DNA from: Akkermansiaceae bacterium
GTDB lineage: Bacteria; Verrucomicrobiota; Verrucomicrobiia; Verrucomicrobiales; Akkermansiaceae
Assembly (NCBI GenBank): GCA_023301335.1
Contig: JALZVA010000051.1
Span: forward strand, 1 to 22,507
DNA: 22,507 nucleotides
Direction of reading: 5' to 3'
Below, in pieces: positions 8,486 through 16,457 of this stretch. The stretch's first letter is position 1. Each line of letters starts with the position of its first letter. Below the pieces are notes generated by a model, which saw only the letters and a program-made list of their open reading frames with translations, was not told the origin of the DNA and ran no database searches. A program made the position numbers and the translations under genes.

Positions 8486-9943
8486 TCACTTCTTTTTGCC
8501 TCTATTTACGTCTCCATTCTCACGTGCTTGAGCCTCTAATTCTGGATCATATGCTGGATTCAGTTCCGTTGGGACAGGTGCCTTTAGCTTAGACCTCCAT
8601 TGGCTCAACACTTCTTGCATTTCGGTAAGTTTCTCAGGCCTCTCCATGGCTAGATTCTTTGTCTCCCCTATGTCTTCTTTTAGATTAAATAACTCGAATT
8701 CGTTATTCTCAAAATACTCTAATAACTTCCAGTCACCTTTTCTCACGGCAGAGCATGGTCGAGCTCTAAAAAGAGGGTCACGCTGAGAGGTATTCGTCGC
8801 ATAATTCTGTAAATATGCGGGAAAGTGCCAGAATAGTGGGCGTGATTGCCATTCCGAAAGATTGGCTGACTGCTTAAACACAGGAACCAGGTCTTTCCCA
8901 TCAAGTGGCTGACCCTCTGGTAAAGGTGCCTGTGCTATGGAACAAATAGTAGGATATAAATCCACGCCAATAATAGGTGTCTCATTCACTACTTCAGCTT
9001 TCACTTGCCCCGGCCAATTTACAAAAAATGGTACACGAATCCCTCCTTCATAGTATGTTCCCTTATAGCCTTTCAGGGGTTTCATACTTGTTGCGGGGCC
9101 GTAGCCTCCATTATCAGCAAAGAATAAAATCACAGTATTCTCTCTCTGCCCTGTAGCTTCGAGTGTCTTCACCAGCTCCCCTACTCCATCATCAACAGCT
9201 TGTACCATGGTTGCCATATCCACATTCTTATGTAGTTTCCCTGGTGTCTTCTGCTTGTATTTAGCTATTAGTTCTTTCTTCGCTTGAATCGGGGTATGCA
9301 CAGCAAAGTGTGTGAGGTAGAGCATCCACGGGGCTTTTTTATGTGTTTTAATAAATGAACAAGCACGTTGATTTAAGGTGTCTGTTAGATATTCATTTTT
9401 AGATACCTTTCCTAAGTTTGGAACATTAGGGTGTGGTGGGTAGTATCCTTGAGAAGGATTTCCTGAATGTGTCCCCGCCACATTGATTTTAAACCCAAAA
9501 GGTTCTGGAGTATCACTTAGGTGCCACTTTCCTATGGAAGCGGTCGTGTAGCCCTCTTTCTGTAAGCAACTTGCCCACGTCACAATATCCTTACGCAGCG
9601 TATCTACTCCAGCAATGTGCTCGAGTTTTCGATACGCGCTCTTTCCCCTTGGCCCAGTTCCTACATTAAAGACTTCATGTCTTGGGCTATATTGTCCACT
9701 GAGTAAACTAGCCCTTGCTGGTGCACAGTTTGCAGAGGCTGAATAGGCATGCGTAAATATCATACCACCTTTTGCAAGCTTATCTATGTGTGGAGTCTCA
9801 TAAAAGTCAGACCCCATATAAGAGGTGTCCTTCCATCCAAAGTCATCTAAAAAAATGAATAGAATATTCGGTCTGGTTTCAGCATACCCACTATGCAATA
9901 TGAAGGATAAGCTAAAAAAAAGGGCTTTTGCACGAAAGTTCAT
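8486..9943 (-). CDS. Secreted formylglycine-dependent sulfatase (arylsulfatase A family)
   Basis: Hydrolyses sulfate esters, most likely on a sulfated polysaccharide, in the periplasm or outside the cell. From the ATG at 9943 the protein is 485 residues with a signal peptide (about 1-21, ending GYA). The GTG start at 9964 would put seven extra residues before it, so 9943 is preferred, with AAGAG just upstream. Active-site features: FLDDFGW metal ligands (D33, D34), the C-type sulfatase signature CAPAR (C73, the residue matured to formylglycine), GKWHL, HFAVHTP, FFADNGGYG and the late lysine in PLKGYKGTYYEGGIRVPF. A formylglycine-generating or anSME enzyme is required but not in the window. 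The substrate cannot be read from the sequence. It ends with TGA, showing that TGA is a working stop codon here. Confidence 0.92.
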   Translation of the reverse strand: MNFRAKALFFSLSFILHSGYAETRPNILFIFLDDFGWKDTSYMGSDFYETPHIDKLAKGGMIFTHAYSASANCAPARASLLSGQYSPRHEVFNVGTGPRGKSAYRKLEHIAGVDTLRKDIVTWASCLQKEGYTTASIGKWHLSDTPEPFGFKINVAGTHSGNPSQGYYPPHPNVPNLGKVSKNEYLTDTLNQRACSFIKTHKKAPWMLYLTHFAVHTPIQAKKELIAKYKQKTPGKLHKNVDMATMVQAVDDGVGELVKTLEATGQRENTVILFFADNGGYGPATSMKPLKGYKGTYYEGGIRVPFFVNWPGQVKAEVVNETPIIGVDLYPTICSIAQAPLPEGQPLDGKDLVPVFKQSANLSEWQSRPLFWHFPAYLQNYATNTSQRDPLFRARPCSAVRKGDWKLLEYFENNEFELFNLKEDIGETKNLAMERPEKLTEMQEVLSQWRSKLKAPVPTELNPAYDPELEAQARENGDVNRGKKK

Positions 9944-10008
9944 AACTCTTATTAAGTAGCACACATCTTAGATCACAAGTCTAATAGTCCAACTGAGAGG
10001 AAAGAACC

Positions 10009-12576
10009 TTAGTCAAATACGATGGTTCCCTCAGGAGTAATACTAGCCCGAATCATCGCTCCTTCCTCATACTTCCCTTCTAATACGCCTAGGGAAAGTG
10101 GATCGAGAAGGTATTTCTGCACCGCGCGCTTCAGAGGGCGTGCTCCGTAAACGGGGTCGTAGCCTTTCTCAGCAATCATTTCGACAACTTCCGAAGAAAG
10201 ATCAATCGTCAATCCTTGTTTCTCTAAGCGCTTCACTACTTTATCTAGTTGGATCTGGATAATCGAAGTGAGTTCACTTCTACCCAATCGATCAAAAATA
10301 ATCGTTTCATCAATGCGGTTTAAAAACTCGGGGCGAAAATGCCCTTTAAGAGCCTCACTGACTTTCGCCTCACGCTGCTGCGCATTCTCCTCATCGAGAA
10401 TGAACTGGCTTCCTATGTTCGATGTCATAATCAACACGGTGTTTCTAAAATCTACGGTTCTGCCTTGTCCGTCGGTGATCCGCCCATCATCTAGCACTTG
10501 AAGTAAGACATTAAACACATCTGGGTGGGCTTTTTCCACCTCATCAAAGAGCACTACTGAATAAGGCATTCGCCGCACATGCTCAGATAGCTGCCCACCC
10601 TCATCGTAGCCTACATAGCCAGGAGGGGCTCCGATCAGACGTGAGACCGAGTGCTTTTCCATATACTCAGACATGTCGAGCCTGACCATCGCTGAATCAT
10701 CATCGAACAAAAACTCAGCTAAAGCCTTAGATAACTCTGTCTTTCCTACTCCTGTCGGCCCAAGGAAAAGGAAGGAGCCAATCGGCCTATCCTCGTCCTG
10801 TAATCCAGCTCGCGCTCTCCTCACCGCGTTAGAGACTGCATCGATCGCTTCTTTTTGTCCGATCACACGCTTTTGCAGGCGCATCTCCATCTTCACCAGT
10901 TTAGCACGCTCTCCTTCCTGAAGTCGATCTACAGGAATGCCGGTCCAAGTGGCTACCACCTTTGCAATATCAGCCTCAGAGACTTCCTCTTTTAGAATAC
11001 GTTCACCGGATTGAAGGCTCGTCAACTCTAACTGAGCTGCCTCAAGAGCTGCTTGAGCATCCGGAATTTGCCCATAGGTAAGCTCCGAGGCCTTCCCTAG
11101 ATTACCTGTCCGCTGCGCTTGCTCAGCTTCGCCTTTCAGAGCTTCTAACTGCTCTTGATTCTCACGCACCACATCGATTATTTCTTTTTCACGCTGCCAC
11201 TGCGCCATTAAGCCTGAAGAGGTTTCCTTGAGGTTCGCCATTTCTTCTAACACCTTACTGAGACGCTCTGCGGAGGCCTTATCTTTTTCTTTCTTCAATG
11301 CCTGACGTTCCATCTCTAGCTGCATCACTTGACGCTCTATCGTGTCGATCTCAGTAGGCACTGAATCTAGCTCTATCTTGAGGCGTGAAGCTGCTTCATC
11401 GACCAAATCAACCGCCTTATCTGGCAAGAAGCGAGCTGTGATATAGCGATCACTCAGTGTCGCTGCTGCCACCAGTGCACTATCCGTGATTCTCACTCCA
11501 TGATGCACTTCGTAGCGTTCCTTTAATCCACGTAGGATCGCAATCGTATCCTCAGCACTAGGCTCTCCAACATTAACGGGTTGGAATCGCCTCTCTAGGG
11601 CTGCGTCTTTTTCGATGTATTTCCGATATTCATCCAAGGTCGTCGCCCCGATCGTGTGAAGCTCTCCGCGAGCGAGCTGTGGTTTTAGTAGGTTAGAGGC
11701 ATCCATCGCACCTTCGGATGCTCCCGCGCCGACGATTGTGTGAAGCTCATCAATAAAGAGGATGATTTCCCCGTTAGACTCAGTCACCTCTTTAAGAAAT
11801 GCTTTTAGACGCTCCTCGAACTCCCCTCGGAATTTTGCCCCAGCAATCATACTTCCGATATCTAACGAAACGAGACGTTTGCCCTTCATGCTATCTGGTA
11901 CATCTCCACTAATGATCCGTCTCGCTAGTCCTTCCACAATCGCGGTCTTACCCACTCCAGGTTCACCGATCAGTACAGGATTATTCTTTGTCCTTCTAGA
12001 AAGGACCTGCATCACTCGGCGGATTTCATCATCGCGTCCGATCACGGGGTCGATCTTTCCTCCCCTTGCGCGTGCGGTGAGGTCGGTTCCGTATTTTTCC
12101 AAGGTTTGGTATTTCCCCTCAGGGTCTTCATCGGTGATCTTTTGATTTCCGCGCACTTGCGAAAGAGCGGACTCAAGCTTTTCAAAATCTAAGCCTACCT
12201 CTTCAAAAAGTTGTCCCAAAGGTGACTTCGACTGGATTGACCCTAGCAGAAAGTGCTCCACGCTGAGAAATTCATCCCCCATCTTACGCATCAATACTTC
12301 CGCTTCATTCAAGGTCGCCTGTAACCCGTAGCTGACACCTGGTTTACTAGACGCACCTGAAACTTTTGTCTCCTCATCTAGTGCCAGCACCAGCTTCGTC
12401 TTCAACCTTTTAAGATCCACCTGAGCGTGCTCCAAAATAGGCACAGTGATTCCCCCTTCTTGGCGAAGTAGTTCATAGCATATATGCTTTCCCTTGAGTT
12501 CAGGATGGGAGGATTGCATCGCAAACTGCTGGGCAGCATGCAGTGCTTCTTGAAGTTTTATGGTCATTTTTTGCAT
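10009..12576 (-). CDS. clpB: ClpB disaggregase chaperone
   Basis: Hexameric AAA+ ATPase that pulls polypeptides out of aggregates together with the DnaK system, in the cytoplasm. About 855 residues, normal for ClpB. Order: Clp-N domain (about 1-145), first AAA domain with GEPGVGKT (204-211) and Walker B ILFIDELHT, a long coiled-coil M domain (about 405-520, rich in Glu/Lys/Leu heptads such as RQVMQLEMERQALKKEKDKA), and a second AAA domain with GPTGVGKT and VVLFDEVEKAHPDVF, then the D2 small domain. The M domain and the absence of an IGF/L ClpP-binding loop separate it from ClpA/ClpC. The frame opens with GTG at 12579. ATG at 12576 or 12567 is more likely (start MQKMTIKLQEAL). It diverges from the antiporter gene and shares a promoter-like decamer with it. 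Confidence 0.96.
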   Translation of the reverse strand: MQKMTIKLQEALHAAQQFAMQSSHPELKGKHICYELLRQEGGITVPILEHAQVDLKRLKTKLVLALDEETKVSGASSKPGVSYGLQATLNEAEVLMRKMGDEFLSVEHFLLGSIQSKSPLGQLFEEVGLDFEKLESALSQVRGNQKITDEDPEGKYQTLEKYGTDLTARARGGKIDPVIGRDDEIRRVMQVLSRRTKNNPVLIGEPGVGKTAIVEGLARRIISGDVPDSMKGKRLVSLDIGSMIAGAKFRGEFEERLKAFLKEVTESNGEIILFIDELHTIVGAGASEGAMDASNLLKPQLARGELHTIGATTLDEYRKYIEKDAALERRFQPVNVGEPSAEDTIAILRGLKERYEVHHGVRITDSALVAAATLSDRYITARFLPDKAVDLVDEAASRLKIELDSVPTEIDTIERQVMQLEMERQALKKEKDKASAERLSKVLEEMANLKETSSGLMAQWQREKEIIDVVRENQEQLEALKGEAEQAQRTGNLGKASELTYGQIPDAQAALEAAQLELTSLQSGERILKEEVSEADIAKVVATWTGIPVDRLQEGERAKLVKMEMRLQKRVIGQKEAIDAVSNAVRRARAGLQDEDRPIGSFLFLGPTGVGKTELSKALAEFLFDDDSAMVRLDMSEYMEKHSVSRLIGAPPGYVGYDEGGQLSEHVRRMPYSVVLFDEVEKAHPDVFNVLLQVLDDGRITDGQGRTVDFRNTVLIMTSNIGSQFILDEENAQQREAKVSEALKGHFRPEFLNRIDETIIFDRLGRSELTSIIQIQLDKVVKRLEKQGLTIDLSSEVVEMIAEKGYDPVYGARPLKRAVQKYLLDPLSLGVLEGKYEEGAMIRASITPEGTIVFD

Positions 12577-12595
12577 CACAAGTATTCGCTATATG

Positions 12596-12605
12596 TTTAT
12601 AGGGG
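12596..12605 (-). promoter_or_regulatory. CCCCTATAAA, candidate -10 region of clpB
   Basis: On the minus strand CCCCTATAAA ends 19 bases before the clpB ATG at 12576. The identical decamer lies at nearly the same distance before the divergent antiporter gene. No TTGACA-like -35 is visible at the right distance. The CCCC-TATA make-up slightly resembles heat-shock -10 boxes. Confidence 0.35.
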
Positions 12606-12712
12606 TGGTTTCGTAGCTAAAAAAATAACATAGCAGATAGTTTACGCAAATTATTTTTCTTCTCTAAATTTATAATGACTCAAAAAAAGGGCTTTATACC
12701 ATCCAATCAAGG

Positions 12713-12740
12713 TTGACTCGCTTTAGTTAGCCCCTATAAA
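12713..12740 (+). promoter_or_regulatory. Sigma-70-like promoter of the antiporter gene
   Basis: TTGACT (12713-12718), a 16-base spacer and TATAAA (12735-12740) closely fit the -35/-10 consensus. The start ATG is 18 bases after the -10 box, so the leader would be only about 10-12 nt and carries no Shine-Dalgarno sequence. Confidence 0.6.
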
Positions 12741-12758
12741 TCTGTCTCGCACTAAATC

Positions 12759-14477
12759 ATGAAAACAGCACACATTCTCATTTTTTCACTTCTCGCCTTC
12801 GCAGGCTTCAACTTCACAGCAACGGCAGCTTCAGCAGAACCTTCTTATATTCCAAAGAAAGAATCTAAAGAGAAATCTGGGGAAACGTCTGGCCCTATCG
12901 AGGTCGAAGGCCTCAAATCTAAGCAATACGCTATTTTTCCAGTCCCTCTCCAGAAATATGACGACCCTGTAGACGAAAACGGAGAGACAAAAGGCCTACT
13001 CGAAATAATCAAATACAGAGCCTTTCAACAAGGTGGGTTTAACATCGCCGCCACGATTATTTTTGTCTGTGCCATCCTTCATACATTCCTCGCTGGTATC
13101 TTCATGGAGATGTCCCATAAGATCCAAGATAAGCATAACCAGAAGATTAAAGAACAAGGCAGAACCGCCTGTGCAAAGCCTCAGTGCGATGCCGAAGATG
13201 ACGTTTCCTTTTGTGCACATGCATGCCACTTTCTCGGAGAAGTCGAAGCAATCTTTGGGATTTGGGTAATTGCTCTTGCAGGTGCCGTGCTCTGGTTCTT
13301 TGGGATTCAAGGTGACGGCCTCGGTGCAGGCTTTACTCAACTTGAGCTTTATCTTGGAAAAGATGTGAACTTCACTGAGCCTTTATTCGTTATCATCGTG
13401 ATGGCGATAGCAGCGACACGACCGGTGATCATTTTCTCAGAGAAGATGATTGGTAAGGTTGCTAACCTTCTCGGCGGCGGTGCTGCAGGCTGGTGGATCT
13501 CCGTGCTCACGATCGCACCGATTCTCGGTTCATTCATCACCGAGCCAGCTGCTATTACAATTGGAGCGATTTTACTTTCTAAGAAGTTTTACGATAAAAA
13601 GCCAAATTTACTCTTCGCTTACGCTACACTCGGTCTGTTATTTGTAAACATCTCCGTAGGCGGGACACTCACTCACTTTGCTGCTCCTCCTGTCCTCATG
13701 GTAGCGGAGCCGTGGAATTGGGGGGTAGGCTTTATGATGACCAACTATGGTTGGAAAGCTATCATCGGTATCTTGATTGCTAACACTCTTTACTTCGCCT
13801 ACTTCAGAAAACAATTTGCCGATCTGAAGCCAGCTGCTACGGATGGTAAGTCACTCAGCTGGATTGATCGTGAAGATCCCGTACCCTTATGGATTGTGCT
13901 CACACACCTCGGCTTCCTTGCTTGGACAGTGTTAACTCTGCACTTTCCACCGCTCTTCCTCGGCGGCTTCCTTTTCTTCCTCGGTTTCACGCAGGCAACT
14001 TCTCACCACCAGAACCGTGTGCAGATGAAAACGCCTCTTCTTGTAGGTTTCTTCTTAGCAGGATTGGTGATTCATGGGAAATGCCAAGCGTGGTGGATCG
14101 CCCCAGTGATCACGAGTATCGATAATGAACTCATCCTCATGATCGGCTCAACAGTGCTTACTGCGTTCAATGACAATGCTGCGATCACTTACCTCGCCTC
14201 TCAGGCTCCAGGTCTCTCCGCTGGCGCAAAGTATGCCGTCGTTGCTGGTGCCGTTACAGGAGGTGGCTTAACGGTCATAGCAAATGCTCCGAACCCAGCT
14301 GGACAATCTATCCTAGGAAAATACTTCAATGGAAAAGTCTCTCCGGCCAAACTTGCCCTCTCAGCCATCATCCCGACCATCATCATGGGCTGCTGTTTCA
14401 TGCTCCTTCCCTCAAGTGGCATGAGCGAGGAAGCTTCGAAAAAATCAGAGCCAAAAGTCGAGAAGATCGCGGAGTAA
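12759..14477 (+). CDS. Putative Na+/H+ antiporter (Na_H_antiport_3-like)
   Basis: Polytopic inner-membrane protein, 572 residues, probably exchanging Na+ for protons. A cleavable-looking signal sequence (1-26) precedes a hydrophilic stretch to about 88, then about eleven hydrophobic segments. Notable ones are WWISVLTIAPILGSFITEPA, VNISVGGTLTHFAAPPVLM and the C-terminal FNDNAAITYLASQ with GAVTGGGLTVIANAPNPAG, which resemble the ion-transporter core of NhaD-like antiporters (acidic or Asn residues in broken helices). Between the first two helices lies a cytoplasmic or periplasmic loop with C138-x4-C143-x8-C152-x3-C156-H. A sigma-70-like promoter lies upstream and a strong hairpin terminator downstream, so it is monocistronic. 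Family membership is well supported by pattern, but the transported ion is inferred. Confidence 0.83.
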   Translation: MKTAHILIFSLLAFAGFNFTATAASAEPSYIPKKESKEKSGETSGPIEVEGLKSKQYAIFPVPLQKYDDPVDENGETKGLLEIIKYRAFQQGGFNIAATIIFVCAILHTFLAGIFMEMSHKIQDKHNQKIKEQGRTACAKPQCDAEDDVSFCAHACHFLGEVEAIFGIWVIALAGAVLWFFGIQGDGLGAGFTQLELYLGKDVNFTEPLFVIIVMAIAATRPVIIFSEKMIGKVANLLGGGAAGWWISVLTIAPILGSFITEPAAITIGAILLSKKFYDKKPNLLFAYATLGLLFVNISVGGTLTHFAAPPVLMVAEPWNWGVGFMMTNYGWKAIIGILIANTLYFAYFRKQFADLKPAATDGKSLSWIDREDPVPLWIVLTHLGFLAWTVLTLHFPPLFLGGFLFFLGFTQATSHHQNRVQMKTPLLVGFFLAGLVIHGKCQAWWIAPVITSIDNELILMIGSTVLTAFNDNAAITYLASQAPGLSAGAKYAVVAGAVTGGGLTVIANAPNPAGQSILGKYFNGKVSPAKLALSAIIPTIIMGCCFMLLPSSGMSEEASKKSEPKVEKIAE

Positions 14478-14523
14478 GTGAAAAAATACGCACCTTCTTA
14501 GGCCCATCAATTGGCCTTTCTCT

Positions 14524-14550
14524 AAAGCGAGTCATTTGGCTCGCTTTTTT
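14524..14550 (+). terminator. Intrinsic terminator after the antiporter gene
   Basis: A 10-bp stem (AAAGCGAGTC with GGCTCGCTTT, one T-G pair) around an ATTT loop, followed by a run of T (14545-14550). It lies 47 bases after the antiporter stop and 37 bases before riboflavin synthase. The AAA on the 5' side would also make it partly work on the other strand. Confidence 0.85.
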
Positions 14551-14587
14551 CTTTCTTCCCATTGTCTTTTACGATTTTCTTATTGCT

Positions 14588-15184
14588 ATGTTTACAGGCC
14601 TTGTAGAATCCACAGGAACACTCACTCACGTCGAAGAAAAAGGTGAACAATCACGCATCACCATCCTCGTACCCTTCCACGCTGAAGTTGCTGTGGGAGA
14701 TTCGATCGCTATCAACGGATGCTGCTTAACAGCCGCTGAAGTAGGCGATGGGTTTGTGCAGTTTGATGTGCTGGCTCAGACACTGAAGGTCACCTCCTTA
14801 GGCGAGTTATCGATGGGAGATAAGGTGAACTTAGAACGTGCGCTCCGTGCTGGAGATCGACTCGGTGGGCACTTTATGCAAGGGCATGTCGACACTACTG
14901 GGGAGTTACGAGATCTCTCCGAGAAAGGACAGGATCATCGCTTAGAAATTAAGATCCCTCCTTCTATTCATAAATACTGTATCGATAAAGGCTCACTTGC
15001 TATCGATGGCATCTCGCTCACCATTGCCGAGCTCACAGATGACTCTGCCATTTTTTGGATCATCCCACACACTTACACACACACACATTTGCATGCTTGT
15101 GCAGTAGGAAAAAAAGTGAATCTCGAAGCTGATATTTTAGCCAAATACACCGAGAAATTACTCTCTGCTCGCACTCCTTCCTAA
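14588..15184 (+). CDS. ribE: Riboflavin synthase alpha subunit
   Basis: Dismutates two molecules of 6,7-dimethyl-8-ribityllumazine to riboflavin and a pyrimidinedione, the last step of riboflavin synthesis in the cytoplasm. At 198 residues it has the normal length, beginning with the invariant MFTGLVE. It has two lumazine-binding repeats: the first with GDSIAINGCCLTA and VNLERAL, and the second starting near GGHFMQGHVD with GSLAIDGISLTI and VNLEADILAKY. The segment IPHTYTHTHL is coded by a CA-rich tract but corresponds to the usual IPHT..HT motif. No FMN riboswitch is seen upstream, only the terminator of the preceding gene. The M20 peptidase starts 10 bases after the stop, so the two are probably co-transcribed. 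No other rib gene is present. Confidence 0.96.
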   Translation: MFTGLVESTGTLTHVEEKGEQSRITILVPFHAEVAVGDSIAINGCCLTAAEVGDGFVQFDVLAQTLKVTSLGELSMGDKVNLERALRAGDRLGGHFMQGHVDTTGELRDLSEKGQDHRLEIKIPPSIHKYCIDKGSLAIDGISLTIAELTDDSAIFWIIPHTYTHTHLHACAVGKKVNLEADILAKYTEKLLSARTPS

Positions 15185-15194
15185 GTTTTTTTCT

Positions 15195-16325
15195 ATGTCT
15201 CAAGACGCTATTGAACTACTGCAACACTTGGTGAGAGTCCCGAGTGTTAATCCTGACAACTCCCCCGGCACAGATTTGGTCGGCGAGCAAGCCATGGCGG
15301 ACTTTCTCCAGCCATGGTTAGAGAGCAGAGGCTATCGCGTTAACCAAGAAGAGATTCAGCCGGGCCGACCTAATCTCATCGCCAACGCCCCCGGTGACAA
15401 GTCACGTCCTCGTATTTTACTCTGCCCTCATTCCGATACCGTGGGAGTGGGAAACATGACTATTGATCCCTTCTCAGGTGAACTCAAAGAGGATAAAATC
15501 TGGGGACGCGGAAGCTCCGACACCAAAGGTTCAATGGCAGCGATGCTTTCCGCAATAGATGCCAATCAAGACATCCTTGCCGAGCTCCCCATTGCTGTGG
15601 ATTTTGTAGCATTTATGGGAGAGGAATCATCGCAGCATGGGTCCAAGGACTTTGCTAAAAAATACGCACGTGATTACCTGTTTGCGATCGCAGGAGAGCC
15701 CACCCTCTTAGACATGGTTTATGTGACCAAAGGCTCACTCTGGTTCACCGTCGAGACGACAGGTAAAGCCGCTCACTCCTCACAGCCACACCTCGGAGAG
15801 AATGCGATCATGAGCATGGCGCGTTCCTTGGATTTACTCAATCGGAAGCTCTCCAACAGACTTGCCACTTACACCCATCCCGTGCTCGAGCACTGCACGC
15901 TTAACATCGGCACTATCACAGGAGGAAGTCGACCTAACATCGTCCCCGACTCTTGCAGTGCAGAGATAGATATCCGCTTCACCCCAGACCTCCAAGCTGC
16001 GGGAGGCCCACTCCAATTGGTCGAAGACTTCATCTCGGAGTGTAACCTCCCCCTAAAGATCAGCTCCTCAGCCTGTAATCCTCCGATGGAATGCCCGAGT
16101 GAACATGAAATCATCTCACGTATCCAGACCACGCGCCCAGAGTCAAAACTCGTGGGCGCTCCATGGTTCTCTGATGCTGCACACCTTGCTGCGGAAGGAC
16201 TCCCTTCCATCGCCTTTGGCCCTGGGTCGATTGATCAAGCGCATACTAAAGATGAATTTATCAAGGTGGATGACTACCTCGAAGGGGTCGCATTTTTCAC
16301 CCACTTCATTCGCTCTTTACGCTAA
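15195..16325 (+). CDS. M20 family metallopeptidase / deacylase (ArgE/DapE/carboxypeptidase G2-like)
   Basis: Cytoplasmic di-zinc hydrolase acting on an amide bond of an N-acyl amino acid or a peptide. 376 residues, as usual. Metal-site and catalytic residues are visible: PHSDT (H79, D81), GRGSSDTKG (D109, bridging ligand), GEESSQHGS (E143 catalytic, E144 ligand), GEPT, and a C-terminal AHTKDEF with the last histidine ligand. A dimerisation domain lies between about 185 and 290 (begins around KGSLWFTVETTGKAAHSS). The substrate cannot be assigned: ArgE, DapE and glutamate carboxypeptidases share these motifs and no lysine or arginine pathway gene is adjacent. It starts 10 bases after riboflavin synthase without a Shine-Dalgarno sequence. 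Confidence 0.9.
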   Translation: MSQDAIELLQHLVRVPSVNPDNSPGTDLVGEQAMADFLQPWLESRGYRVNQEEIQPGRPNLIANAPGDKSRPRILLCPHSDTVGVGNMTIDPFSGELKEDKIWGRGSSDTKGSMAAMLSAIDANQDILAELPIAVDFVAFMGEESSQHGSKDFAKKYARDYLFAIAGEPTLLDMVYVTKGSLWFTVETTGKAAHSSQPHLGENAIMSMARSLDLLNRKLSNRLATYTHPVLEHCTLNIGTITGGSRPNIVPDSCSAEIDIRFTPDLQAAGGPLQLVEDFISECNLPLKISSSACNPPMECPSEHEIISRIQTTRPESKLVGAPWFSDAAHLAAEGLPSIAFGPGSIDQAHTKDEFIKVDDYLEGVAFFTHFIRSLR

Positions 16326-16366
16326 AAAGCGCATCTTCAGGGCGGAGATCAAAAAAAGCATTCGAG

Positions 16367-16395
16367 GTAGAAGTCTCTTCCAAGGGACTCTCTAC
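16367..16395 (+). terminator. Imperfect 12-bp hairpin before dnaE, possible terminator or leader structure
   Basis: GTAGA pairs with TCTAC, and AGTCTCT pairs with AGGGACT (one T-G pair), with a single bulged C at 16390 and a UCCA loop. A pyrimidine-rich but broken T stretch follows. It lies 42 bases after the M20 stop and 63 bases before the dnaE ATG. Terminator function is plausible, not certain. Confidence 0.45.
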
Positions 16396-16457
16396 TATTA
16401 GCTTTCTTATTCTTCTTTTTGCTTCCCCCTTCCTGTGGATCTATTACTTTTTCATCT

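Noticed and set aside
12996..13340. Open frame of 114 codons opposite the antiporter gene
   Set aside because: It is a shadow of the antiporter coding strand with no family resemblance and no start context.
15066..15090. CA-rich repeat tract in riboflavin synthase as a phase-variation switch
   Set aside because: It encodes the usual IPHT..HT motif of the enzyme, is interrupted (TTACAC), and the gene is essential, so a switch is unlikely.
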